Origin: Hymenobacter sp. YIM 151858-1
GTDB lineage: Bacteria; Bacteroidota; Bacteroidia; Cytophagales; Hymenobacteraceae
Length of the DNA: 64,000 nt
Reading direction: 5' to 3'
Assembly: GCF_025979705.1 (NCBI RefSeq)
Contig: NZ_CP110136.1
Span: 3,224,001 to 3,288,000 of the forward strand
Positions 51,318-61,360 of this stretch are shown here, one piece after another (position 1 is the first letter of the stretch; each line of letters starts with the position of its first letter). The notes under the pieces were generated by a model, which was not told the origin of the DNA, did no database searches, and saw nothing but the letters and a program-made list of their open reading frames with translations. Both the position numbers and the translations under genes were made by a program.

Positions 51318-51578
51318 CTAGGCCCGCGTTACCCGGCCCTTCAAATCCCAGTGGCTGGCCTGCACCTGCTGGCTGCCGGGCACGCGCTTAATGGTGCGCA
51401 CGTACCGCTCGCCGGCAATGGCGCCATCGGGCCGGCGCTGGCCGATAAACAGCGTAACCGGCTCGCCCAGGTCGTTGGTAACGAAGGTGATATCGAGGCC
51501 GCGAAAACGGTCGTGGAGGGTGCTGCTGGGCTCGTAGGTTTTGCTGAGCTTTTCGACAAGCTGGCGGTGCAGGGGCAT
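51318..51578 (-). CDS. Small hypothetical protein
   Basis: An 86-residue basic protein (MPLHRQLVEKLSKTYEPSS start) with a few beta-strands (LDITFVTNDLGEPVTLFIGQRRPDG, RYVRTIKRVPGSQQV). Not recognised as a family. No signal peptide or membrane segment. The ATG at 51578 is used; longer frames have no good start. The downstream gene on the same strand is 145 bases away. The 51579-51796 gap upstream holds the rhodopsin promoter area. Confidence 0.6.
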   Translation of the reverse strand: MPLHRQLVEKLSKTYEPSSTLHDRFRGLDITFVTNDLGEPVTLFIGQRRPDGAIAGERYVRTIKRVPGSQQVQASHWDLKGRVTRA

Positions 51579-51710
51579 GGCGGAGGCAGATAAAAGTACC
51601 TCGGGGCTATACGCAGCAGCCCGGCCCGGGGTCGGCCGCCGGTAGCCTGGTTGGCGCCGGCCCAAGGCACCTAGGGCCGGCCCAGGCGCATGGCTGGTAT
51701 CTGAGAATTT

Positions 51711-51745
51711 TTTGTTTAAATTTTATATATCAAAGTTTAAACAAA
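51711..51745. promoter_or_regulatory. Perfect inverted repeat upstream of the rhodopsin gene
   Basis: TTTGTTTAAA (51711-51720) and its exact complement TTTAAACAAA (51736-51745) are separated by 15 AT-rich bases. The repeat lies about 50-85 bases before the rhodopsin ATG in the only strongly AT-rich patch nearby. It looks like an operator for a dimeric regulator; light control is a guess. Confidence 0.65.
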
Positions 51746-51796
51746 TCTTATATCAGATATATTATATGTGTGACCTTCAACTCAACCTCTTTCACT

Positions 51797-52570
51797 ATGA
51801 AAACCTTGTTGCTTGATGTCATGGAAATACCGGTCGACGATCCGGTAGCTTTCACGTTCTTCACCGGGTACATGGCCATGTTTGCGGCGGCCGTGTTTTT
51901 CTTTTTCGAGCGCAGCACCGTCGACAAAAAGTGGAAGACCTCGCTGCTGATTTCGGGCCTGGTAACGGGCATTGCGGCGGTGCACTATTACTACATGCGC
52001 GACTACTACGTAACCACGCGCGCCACGCCCATTGCCCTGCGCTACATCGACTGGACGCTGACCGTGCCGCTGATGGTGGTGGAGTTTTACCTGCTGGTGC
52101 GCGCCGCCGGGGCCAAAACTTCGCTGCTGTATAAGCTGATTGCAGCGGCCCTCGTGATGCTGGTGTGCGGCTACATCGGCGAGGCCTTTACCGACGGCTC
52201 GATGCGCCACTCGGTGCTGTGGGGCACGCTTTCCACGGTGGGCTACGTGTACATCCTGTACTCGGCCTGGGCCGGCGAGGTAGCGCAGCTGGCGGCGGCC
52301 TCGCGCTCCGAGGCGGTGCAGCGGGGCGTGCGGGCGCTGGCGTGGTTCGTGCTGGTGGGCTGGGCCATTTACCCCATTGGCTACATGGCCATGCCCGGCG
52401 GCTGGCTGGGGCCCGATGGCGCGGGCCTGCTGCGCCCCCAAGACCTCGACCTGTTCTACAACATCGGCGACGCCATCAACAAAATCGGCTTTGGCCTGGT
52501 GGTATACGGCATTGCCCGCAGCGAATCGGCCGTGAAGGTGGCGCCGCCCAGCTACTCATCGGTAATGTAA
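51797..52570 (+). CDS. Proton-pumping rhodopsin (proteorhodopsin/xanthorhodopsin group)
   Basis: A 257-residue seven-helix protein. Helix C reads RYIDWTLTVPLMVVEFYLL, giving Asp85 (proton acceptor), Thr89 and Glu96 (proton donor): the DTE pattern of outward proton pumps. The Met at 93 corresponds to the colour-tuning site 105 of proteorhodopsin, where Met or Leu gives green absorption. His63 in AVHYYYMRD matches the proteorhodopsin His that partners the acceptor. The retinal-binding Lys is 229 in INKIGFGL. It would use light to build proton motive force. No beta-carotene oxygenase (blh) gene is near, so retinal must be made elsewhere. The start at 51797 opens the first helix. Confidence 0.95.
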   Translation: MKTLLLDVMEIPVDDPVAFTFFTGYMAMFAAAVFFFFERSTVDKKWKTSLLISGLVTGIAAVHYYYMRDYYVTTRATPIALRYIDWTLTVPLMVVEFYLLVRAAGAKTSLLYKLIAAALVMLVCGYIGEAFTDGSMRHSVLWGTLSTVGYVYILYSAWAGEVAQLAAASRSEAVQRGVRALAWFVLVGWAIYPIGYMAMPGGWLGPDGAGLLRPQDLDLFYNIGDAINKIGFGLVVYGIARSESAVKVAPPSYSSVM

Positions 52571-52598
52571 CACCCTAGGTAGCGCTACGCCATCAGCC

Positions 52599-53021
52599 AT
52601 GAACGACAAGCCGTTTTTCGCGGAAACGCAGCAGCTGTTCGACAACGTGCGCGACCACGCCTTTGAGCCCCTGGCGGCCCTGTGCGACGATGATTTCGGC
52701 ATCGTCGACATCAACGCCGAGGGCGGCACACTCGTCATCCGCAACCGGGCCGAGTGGGAAAGCTGGTTCCGCAACCTGTTTGGGCAGCTCGACGCCATGG
52801 ACGCCCGCACCTGGTCGGAGATAACCGGCTACCAAGCCGTAAAAACCGCCGAAATGGGCTACAGCGTCGTCGATTTCGACCAGATGCTGGTGCACAACGG
52901 CAAGCGCCTGCGCTTCTCGTGCCTGAGCACCATCGTCTGGAAAAAAGTGGGCAACGCCTGGAAAGAAGCCCGCTACCACAGCTCGCTGCTGGGCGTGCGC
53001 GAGGAAGAAGCCGCCGCCTGA
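52599..53021 (+). CDS. NTF2/SnoaL-like small protein
   Basis: A 140-residue cytosolic protein (MNDKPFFAETQQLFDNVRDHAFEPL start). Layout of helices then curved strands: ALCDDDFGIVDINAEGGTLVIRNRAEWESWFRNLF and ISVDVLFRFSCLSTIVWKKVGNAWKEARYHSS-like ending fits the SnoaL/NTF2-like cone fold (here RFSCLSTIVWKKVGNAWKEARYH). Members are enzymes or ligand binders. It starts 28 bases after the rhodopsin stop on the same strand and is probably cotranscribed, so a partner role is possible but unproven. A 50-base palindrome terminator follows. Confidence 0.7.
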   Translation: MNDKPFFAETQQLFDNVRDHAFEPLAALCDDDFGIVDINAEGGTLVIRNRAEWESWFRNLFGQLDAMDARTWSEITGYQAVKTAEMGYSVVDFDQMLVHNGKRLRFSCLSTIVWKKVGNAWKEARYHSSLLGVREEEAAA

Positions 53022-53036
53022 CCCCTGCCTGCTCCA

Positions 53037-53086
53037 CCGAAACAAAAAGCCCGCCCTAGGTACCTAGGGCGGGCTTTTTGTTTCGG
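53037..53086. terminator. 50-base perfect palindrome, two-way terminator
   Basis: Bases 53037-53061 pair exactly with 53062-53086 with no spacer. The centre is CCCTAGGT joined to ACCTAGGG; A5 and T5 runs flank the GC core. It separates the convergent rhodopsin operon and the first M13 peptidase gene. Confidence 0.9.
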
Positions 53087-53113
53087 GGAGGGGCTAGGAG
53101 GGCTGGGCAAGCC

Positions 53114-55228
53114 CTACCACACCTTGGCGCGCGTGGCCTGCGGGCGCACCATTTTGTCGCCCTCTTTGCAGCCGAACGCCTGGTAGAATTCCGGCATGTT
53201 CATGAGCGGGCCGTTCACGCGGAACTGCGCCGGCGAGTGCGGATCGGTGAGTACTTGCTGGCGCAGGGCCTCGGGGCGCATGCTGGTGCGCCACACCTGC
53301 GCCCAGGCCAGGAAGAAGCGCTGCTCCGGCGTAAAGCCGTCGTAGCGGGGCGCGTTGCCGTTGGGGTACTTCTGCTTCAGCTGCTTTTGCAAGGCCGAGT
53401 AAGCCAGGGCCGTGCCGCCGAAGTCGGCGAGGTTTTCGCCCATGGTCAGCTTGCCGTTCACGAACACCGAGTCGAGCGGCTGAAAGGCAGAGTACTGGGC
53501 GCCCACCAAATCGGCACGCTTCTGAAATTCGGCGGCGTCTTCCTTGGTCCACCAGTCGCGCAGGTTGCCCTCGGCATCCGATTGGCGGCCGCGGTCGTCG
53601 AAACCGTGCGTGATTTCGTGGCCGATTACCGCGCCCATGCCGCCGTAGTTCACGGCATCATCGGCTTTGGGGTCGAAGAAGGGCGGCTGCATGATGCCGG
53701 CCGGGAACACAATCTCGTTGAGCGAGGAGTTGTAGTAGGCGTTTACGGTGGGCGGCGTCATGCCCCACACCGAGCGGTCGATGGGCTTGCCGTAGCGCTG
53801 CACGTTATCCTTGTACTCCCATTCGCGGGCGGCAATTACGTTTTTCAGGTACGACTCGCGCGAGATGGTGAGGGCCGAGTAGTCCTTCCACTTGTCGGGG
53901 TAGCCGATTTTTACCGTGAAGGAGTTCAGCTTCTTCTGGGCTTCCTGCTTGGTGGCGGGGCTCATCCACTCGAGCTGCTGAATGTGCTCGGCCATGGCCT
54001 CTTTGATGTGGCCCACCATTTCCAGCGCCTTCTGCTTGGTTTCGGGCGTAAAAGCGCGGTCGACGTACAGCTGGCCGAACGCCTCGCCCAAGGAGGCATC
54101 CGTGGAGCGCAGCATACGCTTCCAGCGGGGTTGCTGCTGCTTGGCGCCCGTGAGCACCTGCTGGAAGCGGAACGACTCATCGACATACGCCTTGGGCAAC
54201 GCCGAAGCCATGCTCGAGGTGAGGTGCCACCGCAGGTAGGTTTTCCAGTCGCTCAGCGGCTCGGCCTTCAGGGCAGCGCTGGCATCCTTAAAGAAGTCGG
54301 GCTGGCCCACAATTACCTCCTTCGCCGAACCCAAGCCTACTTGCTGCAGCACCGCCGGAATGGCCAAGTTGCCGAACTGCTTGTCGGCTTCGGCCACCGT
54401 CATTTTGTTGTAGTTGGCGTAGGGGTCGCGCAGGGCTACGCGGTCCTTCGAGGCCTTTGCCAGGCGCGTTTCGAGGCGCATCACTGTTTCGGCGTTTTTG
54501 CGGGCCGTGGCCTCGTTGTCGCCGAGCAGCTTAAAGGTGTTCGTCAGGTAGGTGTTGTAGGCCGAACGAATAGCTTTGGAACGCGCATCCTCCTTTAGGT
54601 AGTAGTCGCGGTCGGGCAGCGTGAGGCCGCCTTGCGAGAGGTACACCGCGTACTGGGTGCTGATCTTGCGGTCTTGGTTTACACCTAGGCCAAATACCGA
54701 GCGCGTTTGCAGCATCTGCTGGCGCGCCAACGACGTTTGCAGGCCTTTCAGGTCTTTGATGGCGCTGATGCGGGCGAGTTCGGGCTGCAGGTACTTCAGG
54801 CCCGCCGCCTCGATGGCGGCCGTGTCCATGGCCGAGGCGTAGAAGTCGCCCACCTTCTGCAGGTTCGTGCCCTTCTGCGCACTCTTGTTCGCCGCGGCTT
54901 CCTCCAGAATCTGCCGCATCAAAGCCTGATTCTTATCGATGAGCGTGTTCCAGGAACCCCACGAAGTTTCGGCGGCCGGAATGGGCGTGTTCTTCAGCCA
55001 GGTGCCCGAGGCGTACTGGAAGAAGTTGTCGCACGGCGACACCGACTTGTCGATGGTGGCTACATCGAGGCCGACGCCGGGCACGCTGGGCTGCTCGGTA
55101 GTAGTGGCGGTAGCCGTGGCCGCCGTGGGGGTGGTGGCGGCCGTTTGGGTGGAGCTGCTGGAGGCGCAGGCACCCAGGAAGCCGGCCAATGCGCTGGCAG
55201 CCAGCAGCAGGTACTTGTTGTTTGTCAT
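53114..55228 (-). CDS. M13 family metallopeptidase lipoprotein, copy 1
   Basis: A 704-residue neprilysin/PepO-like endopeptidase. The N-terminus is a lipoprotein signal (LAASALAGFLGAC, Cys near 21). A Thr/Ala linker is followed by M13-N (SVSPCDNFFQYASGTWLK) and the catalytic domain with zinc motif HEITH at about 537-541 and third ligand in GENLADFGG. VNAYYNSSLNEIVFPAGI and the Cys near the end (FGCKEGDKM) are conserved. It would cleave short peptides in the periplasm or at the surface. The tandem partner at 55418-57541 is about two-thirds identical by eye. Confidence 0.93.
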   Translation of the reverse strand: MTNNKYLLLAASALAGFLGACASSSSTQTAATTPTAATATATTTEQPSVPGVGLDVATIDKSVSPCDNFFQYASGTWLKNTPIPAAETSWGSWNTLIDKNQALMRQILEEAAANKSAQKGTNLQKVGDFYASAMDTAAIEAAGLKYLQPELARISAIKDLKGLQTSLARQQMLQTRSVFGLGVNQDRKISTQYAVYLSQGGLTLPDRDYYLKEDARSKAIRSAYNTYLTNTFKLLGDNEATARKNAETVMRLETRLAKASKDRVALRDPYANYNKMTVAEADKQFGNLAIPAVLQQVGLGSAKEVIVGQPDFFKDASAALKAEPLSDWKTYLRWHLTSSMASALPKAYVDESFRFQQVLTGAKQQQPRWKRMLRSTDASLGEAFGQLYVDRAFTPETKQKALEMVGHIKEAMAEHIQQLEWMSPATKQEAQKKLNSFTVKIGYPDKWKDYSALTISRESYLKNVIAAREWEYKDNVQRYGKPIDRSVWGMTPPTVNAYYNSSLNEIVFPAGIMQPPFFDPKADDAVNYGGMGAVIGHEITHGFDDRGRQSDAEGNLRDWWTKEDAAEFQKRADLVGAQYSAFQPLDSVFVNGKLTMGENLADFGGTALAYSALQKQLKQKYPNGNAPRYDGFTPEQRFFLAWAQVWRTSMRPEALRQQVLTDPHSPAQFRVNGPLMNMPEFYQAFGCKEGDKMVRPQATRAKVW

Positions 55229-55356
55229 GCGGGGTACTGACAACAGTGAACGAACGGGGAAAAGCGCGCCGCTTCCGATGGGGCAAAAGCGGCGCGCTCC
55301 TAAGTTCGGTATTAATGCTGGGTTTTATAGCACAACCTGGCAAGCAACCGGGCAAC

Positions 55357-55389
55357 AAAAAAGCAGCCTGGCAATTTCAGGCTGCTTTT
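55357..55389. terminator. Terminator between the two M13 peptidase genes
   Basis: AAAAGCAGCCTG (55359-55370) pairs with 55378-55389, with an A-run giving a T-run on the minus strand. It ends the upstream (55418-57541) transcript, so the two paralogues are separate units. Confidence 0.8.
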
Positions 55390-55417
55390 CTTGCGTTTTT
55401 ATCAGCGGCTCAGCTGC

Positions 55418-57541
55418 TTACCATATTTTGGCTCGCTCGGCTTCGGCGCGCACCATTTTCTGGCCGGGTTGGCAGCCAAAAGCTTCGTAGAACTGCGGCA
55501 TGTTCATCAGCGGGCCGATGGTGCGGTACTGCCCCGGCGAGTGTGGGTCAGTGAGGATTTGCTGACGCAAAGCTTCGGGCCGGATGTTGGTGCGGCGCAG
55601 CTGCGCCCACGCCAGGAAAAAGCGCTGTTCCGGCGTAAAGCCGTCGATTTTCGGGCGCGGGTTGCTGCCGTATTTCTGCTGCAGCTGTTTTTGCAGGGCG
55701 CCGTACACCACCGTCAGGCCGGCAAAGTCGGCCAGGTTCTCGCCCATGGTCAGCTTGCCGTTTACGTGCACCGAGTCGAGCGGCGAGAAGGCGTCGTACT
55801 GCGTGCCCACCACGGCAGCGCGCTTGGTAAACTCGGCGGCGTCTTCCTTGGTCCACCAGTCGCGCAGGTTGCCTTGCGAGTCGTACTGGCGGCCCTGGTC
55901 GTCGAAACCGTGCGTGATTTCGTGGCCGATTACACCGCCAATAGCGCCGTAGTTCACGGCATCATCGGCTTCCGGGTCGAAGAAGGGCGGCTGCAGGTAC
56001 CCGGCCGGAAACACAATTTCGTTCATGGGCGGGTTGTAGTAGGCATTCACGGTGGGCGGCGTCATGCCCCACTCGTTGCGGTCGATGGGTTTGCCGAGCT
56101 TCTGCGCGTTGTCCTTGTACTCCCACTCACGGGCGGCCAGCACGTTTTTGAGGTACGACTCGCGCGAAATCGTCAGCGCCGAGTAGTCCTTCCACACGTC
56201 GGGGTAGCCAATCTTCACGCGCAGCGCGTTCAGCTTTTTCAACGCCTCCTGCTTCGTTGGTTCGCTCATCCAGGTGTTCGAGCGAATGTGGTCGGCCATC
56301 GACGCCTTGATGTTATTCACCATCTCCAGCGCCTTGGCTTTGGCCTCGGGCGAGAAAGCCTTGGCTACGTACAGCTCGCCGAAAGCTTCGCCCAGCGTAG
56401 CGTCCGTCGAGGCCAGCATGCGTTTCCAGCGCACCGTTTGGGTTTTGGCCCCGCCGAGCACTTGCGAAAAGCGGAACGTTTCGTCGACGTACGCTTTGGG
56501 CAGCGCGCCCGCTACCGAGCGCACCAGGTGCCAGCGCAGGTAGGTCTTCTGGTCACCTAGGGGTTCGGCCTTCAGCGTGGTGTTCAGCTCGTCGAAGAAC
56601 GCCGGCTGGCCTACGTTTACCTCCTTGGCGGTGCTGAGCTGCAGCTCCGCGAGCAGGCGCGGCAAATCGAGGTTGGGGTAGCGCTTGGCCGCGGCGGCCA
56701 CCGTCATTTTGTTGTAGTTGGCCTCGGGGTTGCGCAGCTCCACGCGGGTACGCGAGGCCTTGGCCAGGCGCGTTTCGATGCGTTCCACGGCAGCGGCGTT
56801 TTTCTCGGCCGTGGCCTCGTTGTCGCCGAGCAGCTTAAACATATTGCGCAGGTAGGTGCGGTACGCCTCGCGGATGTTCTTGGAGCGTGCGTCGTCTTTG
56901 AGGTAGTAGTCGCGGTCAGGCAGCGTTAGGCCGCCCTGGTTCATGCCCACGATGTACTGCGTCGAGTTCTTGTCGTCGATTTCGACGCCGGTGCGGAAGT
57001 AGCTGCCTACCTGCAACATCTTCTGCCGGGCCATGGCCGATTGCAGGCCTTTCAGGTCTTTGATGGCGCTGATGCGGGCCAGCTCGGGCTGCAGGTACTT
57101 CAGGCCCGCCGCTTCGATGGCTGTGGTGTCCATGGCCGAGGCGTAGAAGTCGCCCACCTTCTGCAGGTTCGTGCCTTTCGGCGCGCTCTTGTTGGCGGCC
57201 GCCTCCTCCAGAATCTGCCGCATCAGGGCCTGGTTGCGGTCTTGCAGCAGGTTGCGCGGGCCCCAGCTCGAGGCGTACGACGGAATAGGGTTGCTCTTGA
57301 GCCACACGCCGCCCGAGTACTGGAAGAAGTCTTCGCACGGCGACACGGAGCGGTCGATATCGGCGGGGTTGATGCTGCGCCCCTTGATTTCGGGCTCGGT
57401 GCTGGCCGCGGCCGTGGCCGTACCGGCGTTGTTGGCCGCAGCGGCGGGGGCATTGCCGGCCGGGTTGCTGGCGGCGCAACCCGCCAAAGCCAGCACCGAG
57501 GCGGCCGCCACGGCGCGTGTAAGCGCTAATTGATGTTTCAT
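55418..57541 (-). CDS. M13 family metallopeptidase lipoprotein, copy 2
   Basis: A 707-residue paralogue of the neighbouring gene. Lipoprotein signal VAAASVLALAGC (Cys near 22), then an Ala/Asn-rich linker. M13-N begins SVSPCEDFFQYSGGVWLK; the zinc motif HEITH is at about 540-544 and GENLADFAG gives the third ligand. VNAYYNPPMNEIVFPAGY is conserved. Between 57030 and 57240 the DNA is nearly identical to 54700-54960 of the other copy, far above the rest, suggesting gene conversion or strong constraint. Both copies keep all catalytic residues. Confidence 0.93.
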   Translation of the reverse strand: MKHQLALTRAVAAASVLALAGCAASNPAGNAPAAAANNAGTATAAASTEPEIKGRSINPADIDRSVSPCEDFFQYSGGVWLKSNPIPSYASSWGPRNLLQDRNQALMRQILEEAAANKSAPKGTNLQKVGDFYASAMDTTAIEAAGLKYLQPELARISAIKDLKGLQSAMARQKMLQVGSYFRTGVEIDDKNSTQYIVGMNQGGLTLPDRDYYLKDDARSKNIREAYRTYLRNMFKLLGDNEATAEKNAAAVERIETRLAKASRTRVELRNPEANYNKMTVAAAAKRYPNLDLPRLLAELQLSTAKEVNVGQPAFFDELNTTLKAEPLGDQKTYLRWHLVRSVAGALPKAYVDETFRFSQVLGGAKTQTVRWKRMLASTDATLGEAFGELYVAKAFSPEAKAKALEMVNNIKASMADHIRSNTWMSEPTKQEALKKLNALRVKIGYPDVWKDYSALTISRESYLKNVLAAREWEYKDNAQKLGKPIDRNEWGMTPPTVNAYYNPPMNEIVFPAGYLQPPFFDPEADDAVNYGAIGGVIGHEITHGFDDQGRQYDSQGNLRDWWTKEDAAEFTKRAAVVGTQYDAFSPLDSVHVNGKLTMGENLADFAGLTVVYGALQKQLQQKYGSNPRPKIDGFTPEQRFFLAWAQLRRTNIRPEALRQQILTDPHSPGQYRTIGPLMNMPQFYEAFGCQPGQKMVRAEAERAKIW

Positions 57542-57716
57542 GGGGGACTGTGCAGGGATGGAAGGCACCCCTTGGGGCGAGGCAAAGACTTGGGTTGCGT
57601 AAGTTAGGCTGCATGCCCGGTTGCCGGCCGCTGTTCGGCCCTGCCAGCGCCCGCCGCACCTAGGGCCCGGCAGCTAGTGCGTAACTTGCGGCCTTCACCT
57701 GCCCTTTGTTGACGTC

Positions 57717-58172
57717 GTGCGTAAGCTCCTTTGTATCTCTTTCGCCCTATTCGCTACCCTAGGTGCTGCGCCGGCAGCTTGGGCACAAGCACCTGCCACC
57801 GCAACGCAGGCCGCAACCAACAGCCCCGAACAGGAATTTCTGACCGCTGCCGATGCCGCCGCCGGCCTGATGAAGCGCCTGATGGCCCAGCCCGCTACTG
57901 CCGCTGCCGAGGCTCCGCTACTGCGCGAGTGCACCGCCCTGTGCCAACGTGCCAAAGCCCAGCGCATTACGCCTGCCTATGCCCAATGGCTGCGCAGCCT
58001 GCGCCGCGAGGAGCTGCGCACCGCCGTGCAACACCTGCAGGCCAGCGCCTTTGTGCAGTACCTGGGCAAGCTGCAAACCGCGCCCGAGTTTGAGGCCCGC
58101 TACAAGCGCAGCCCCGCCGCCGCCGATATGATGCTGCAGATTTTGAATGCGTTTGACATTGAGCGGTATTAG
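57717..58172 (+). CDS. Small secreted helical protein
   Basis: A 151-residue protein from a GTG (MRKLLCISFALFATLGAAPAAWAQ signal). The mature part is mostly helical: PEQEFLTAADAAAGLMKRLMAQ, LLRECTALCQRAKAQRITPAYAQWLRSLRREELRTAVQHLQAS and FVQYLGKLQTAPEFEARYKRSPAAADMMLQILNAFDIERY. Two Cys near residue 65 may pair. No family recognised. It is divergent from the M13 gene and followed by REP-like repeats. Confidence 0.62.
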   Translation: MRKLLCISFALFATLGAAPAAWAQAPATATQAATNSPEQEFLTAADAAAGLMKRLMAQPATAAAEAPLLRECTALCQRAKAQRITPAYAQWLRSLRREELRTAVQHLQASAFVQYLGKLQTAPEFEARYKRSPAAADMMLQILNAFDIERY

Positions 58173-58257
58173 TACCGCGCAGCGCAGGCCGGGCGCTGTC
58201 TTGCTGCCTTTGTAGCTCGCGTTTGCAAGAACGAACTGTAATACCAGACACCACCCG

Positions 58258-58401
58258 TCATCCTGTGCCGAGCGCAGGATCTTATCACGGCCGAACAACT
58301 ACTTCAGTTCGTTGTCATGTCGAGCTTGCCGAGACATCTCGCCGGATAGTAATTTCTATCTGACATCGGCACGCGAGATGTCGCGACAAGCTCGACATGA
58401 C
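58258..58401. repeat. REP-like inverted repeat
   Basis: A 29-base arm starting GTCATGTCGAGC and ending ACATCTCGC (58314-58342) is repeated inverted, with a few mismatches, at 58373-58401. A smaller ATCCTG/CAGGAT repeat lies at about 58260-58280. The 58173-58480 gap holds no gene. Confidence 0.7.
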
Positions 58402-58480
58402 GTTCTTTTACTCAGGTCGTTCGGGCGTGATGAGGTCCTTCCTGCGTCAGGATAACAGGGAAAACAACGGCACTTGCGGC

Positions 58481-60060
<1,580 letters not shown>

Positions 60061-60227
60061 AGCAAGAGATGAGCGGCAGATGGGCGGCAAAGGTAGGCAG
60101 CATCCCCCGATGCCCGCGCGCCCCCAGCCCCCACCGAAAACCCGGACGGCCCGCCGGTTGTACTACCACTTTGCTGCTCCCGGGCGGCGGCTCGCCCTAG
60201 GTTGCCCTCACCCCTATTTGCTTAGCC

Positions 60228-61082
60228 ATGCGCTCCATCAAACAACAGCACCGCGCCCAAAGCGCCCCCATCGACGACCTGATAACGTACCGGGCGCTGC
60301 CCACGCAATCCGTCGAGCACCTCGATCCGTTTTTGTTTCTGAACCACCACGGGCCGCAAACCTACCCGCCCAACAACCGCGGCTTGCCCTTTGGCCCGCA
60401 CCCGCACCGCGGCTTCGAAACGGTAACGTTTATTCTGGAGGGCGACATCATGCACAAGGACACCGGCGGGCACGAAAGCGTGATCAACGCGGGCGGTATT
60501 CAGTGGATGACGGCCGGCTCGGGGCTGATTCACGCCGAGGTGTCGTCGGAGGCGTTTAAGCGCCAGGGCGGCCCGCTCGAAATTCTGCAGCTGTGGGTAA
60601 ATCTCCCGGCCAAGCACAAGATGACGGCGCCGCGCTACATCGGCCTGCAAGCCCCCGATATTCCGCAGGTTACTCTTGGCGAAGGCCGCGTTACGCTGCA
60701 CGCCGTATCGGGCGAGTGGGCCGGCACCGCGGGCGCCGTGCAGCCGCTGGCGCCCGTTGCCCTGGCCTGGGCCGTGCTGCGCGCCGGGGGCAAGCTCAAC
60801 CTCCCGATTCCGGCCGAGCACACGATTTTCTTTTACACGGTGCGCGGCAAGCTGCGCGTGAACTGCCACGAAACCGAAGCGCTGCGCCTGCTGGAGTTCA
60901 ACCACGACGGCGACGAGCTGCAGCTCGAAGCGCTTACCGATGCGGTGGTGCTGCTCGGCCACGCCCAGCCTTTCAACGAGCCCATTGTAGCCTACGGCCC
61001 CTTTGTGATGAACACGCCGCAGGAAATTGAGCAGGCCTACCACGATTACCAGGCGGGCAAGTTTGGCCGCTGGCGCGGCTAA
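60228..61082 (+). CDS. Pirin family protein
   Basis: A 284-residue bicupin. The N-terminal cupin carries the metal-binding HPHRGFETVTF near residue 58 and the downstream HAE in GSGLIHAEV near 103. DPFLFLNHHG, MTAGSGLIH and the C-terminal cupin (FNEPIVAYGPFVMNTPQEI) complete the family. Some bacterial pirins act as quercetin 2,3-dioxygenases and others as regulators; neither can be chosen here. Cytosolic. A 44-base palindrome follows. Confidence 0.92.
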   Translation: MRSIKQQHRAQSAPIDDLITYRALPTQSVEHLDPFLFLNHHGPQTYPPNNRGLPFGPHPHRGFETVTFILEGDIMHKDTGGHESVINAGGIQWMTAGSGLIHAEVSSEAFKRQGGPLEILQLWVNLPAKHKMTAPRYIGLQAPDIPQVTLGEGRVTLHAVSGEWAGTAGAVQPLAPVALAWAVLRAGGKLNLPIPAEHTIFFYTVRGKLRVNCHETEALRLLEFNHDGDELQLEALTDAVVLLGHAQPFNEPIVAYGPFVMNTPQEIEQAYHDYQAGKFGRWRG

Positions 61083-61083
61083 G

Positions 61084-61127
61084 CCCTAGGTGCTGCCGGG
61101 GCTGCGCAGCCCCGGCAGCACCTAGGG
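61084..61127. repeat. 44-base perfect palindrome with terminal CCCTAGGT/ACCTAGGG
   Basis: Bases 61084-61105 pair exactly with 61106-61127, no spacer. The outer ends are CCCTAGGT (61084-61091) and ACCTAGGG (61120-61127). It begins two bases after the pirin stop. It has no T-run, so termination is uncertain. Confidence 0.85.
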
Positions 61128-61326
61128 ATAACCCTACCGCCACCACTACGCGCCACCGGCGGCAACCACATCTTTTCCCGAAGCTCAACTATATGGAATC
61201 CAATATTATATAGCACCAATAAGATGCTTTAAAACTTACAATTTTATCCTTTAAAGCTATTACCACAATCCCGGAATTATATAATAAACTTGTTAAACGG
61301 CTCATTACCTGAACAGAAGCCGCCAA

Positions 61327-61334
61327 TAAGTTTG
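61327..61334 (+). promoter_or_regulatory. Candidate -7 promoter box of the serine hydrolase gene
   Basis: TAAGTTTG is a perfect TAnnTTTG box 27 bases before the GTG start. The expected -33 TTG is TTA at 61305-61307, so the promoter is moderate. The 61128-61360 gap is AT-rich and otherwise empty. Confidence 0.5.
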
Positions 61335-61360
61335 TAAAACGTTTACTCGGAGCGGGATTA

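Noticed and set aside
53037-53086. Perfect palindrome as an insertion-sequence end or attachment site
   Set aside because: It sits between convergent stops with A/T runs flanking a GC core, the layout of a two-way terminator; no transposase or target duplication is seen.
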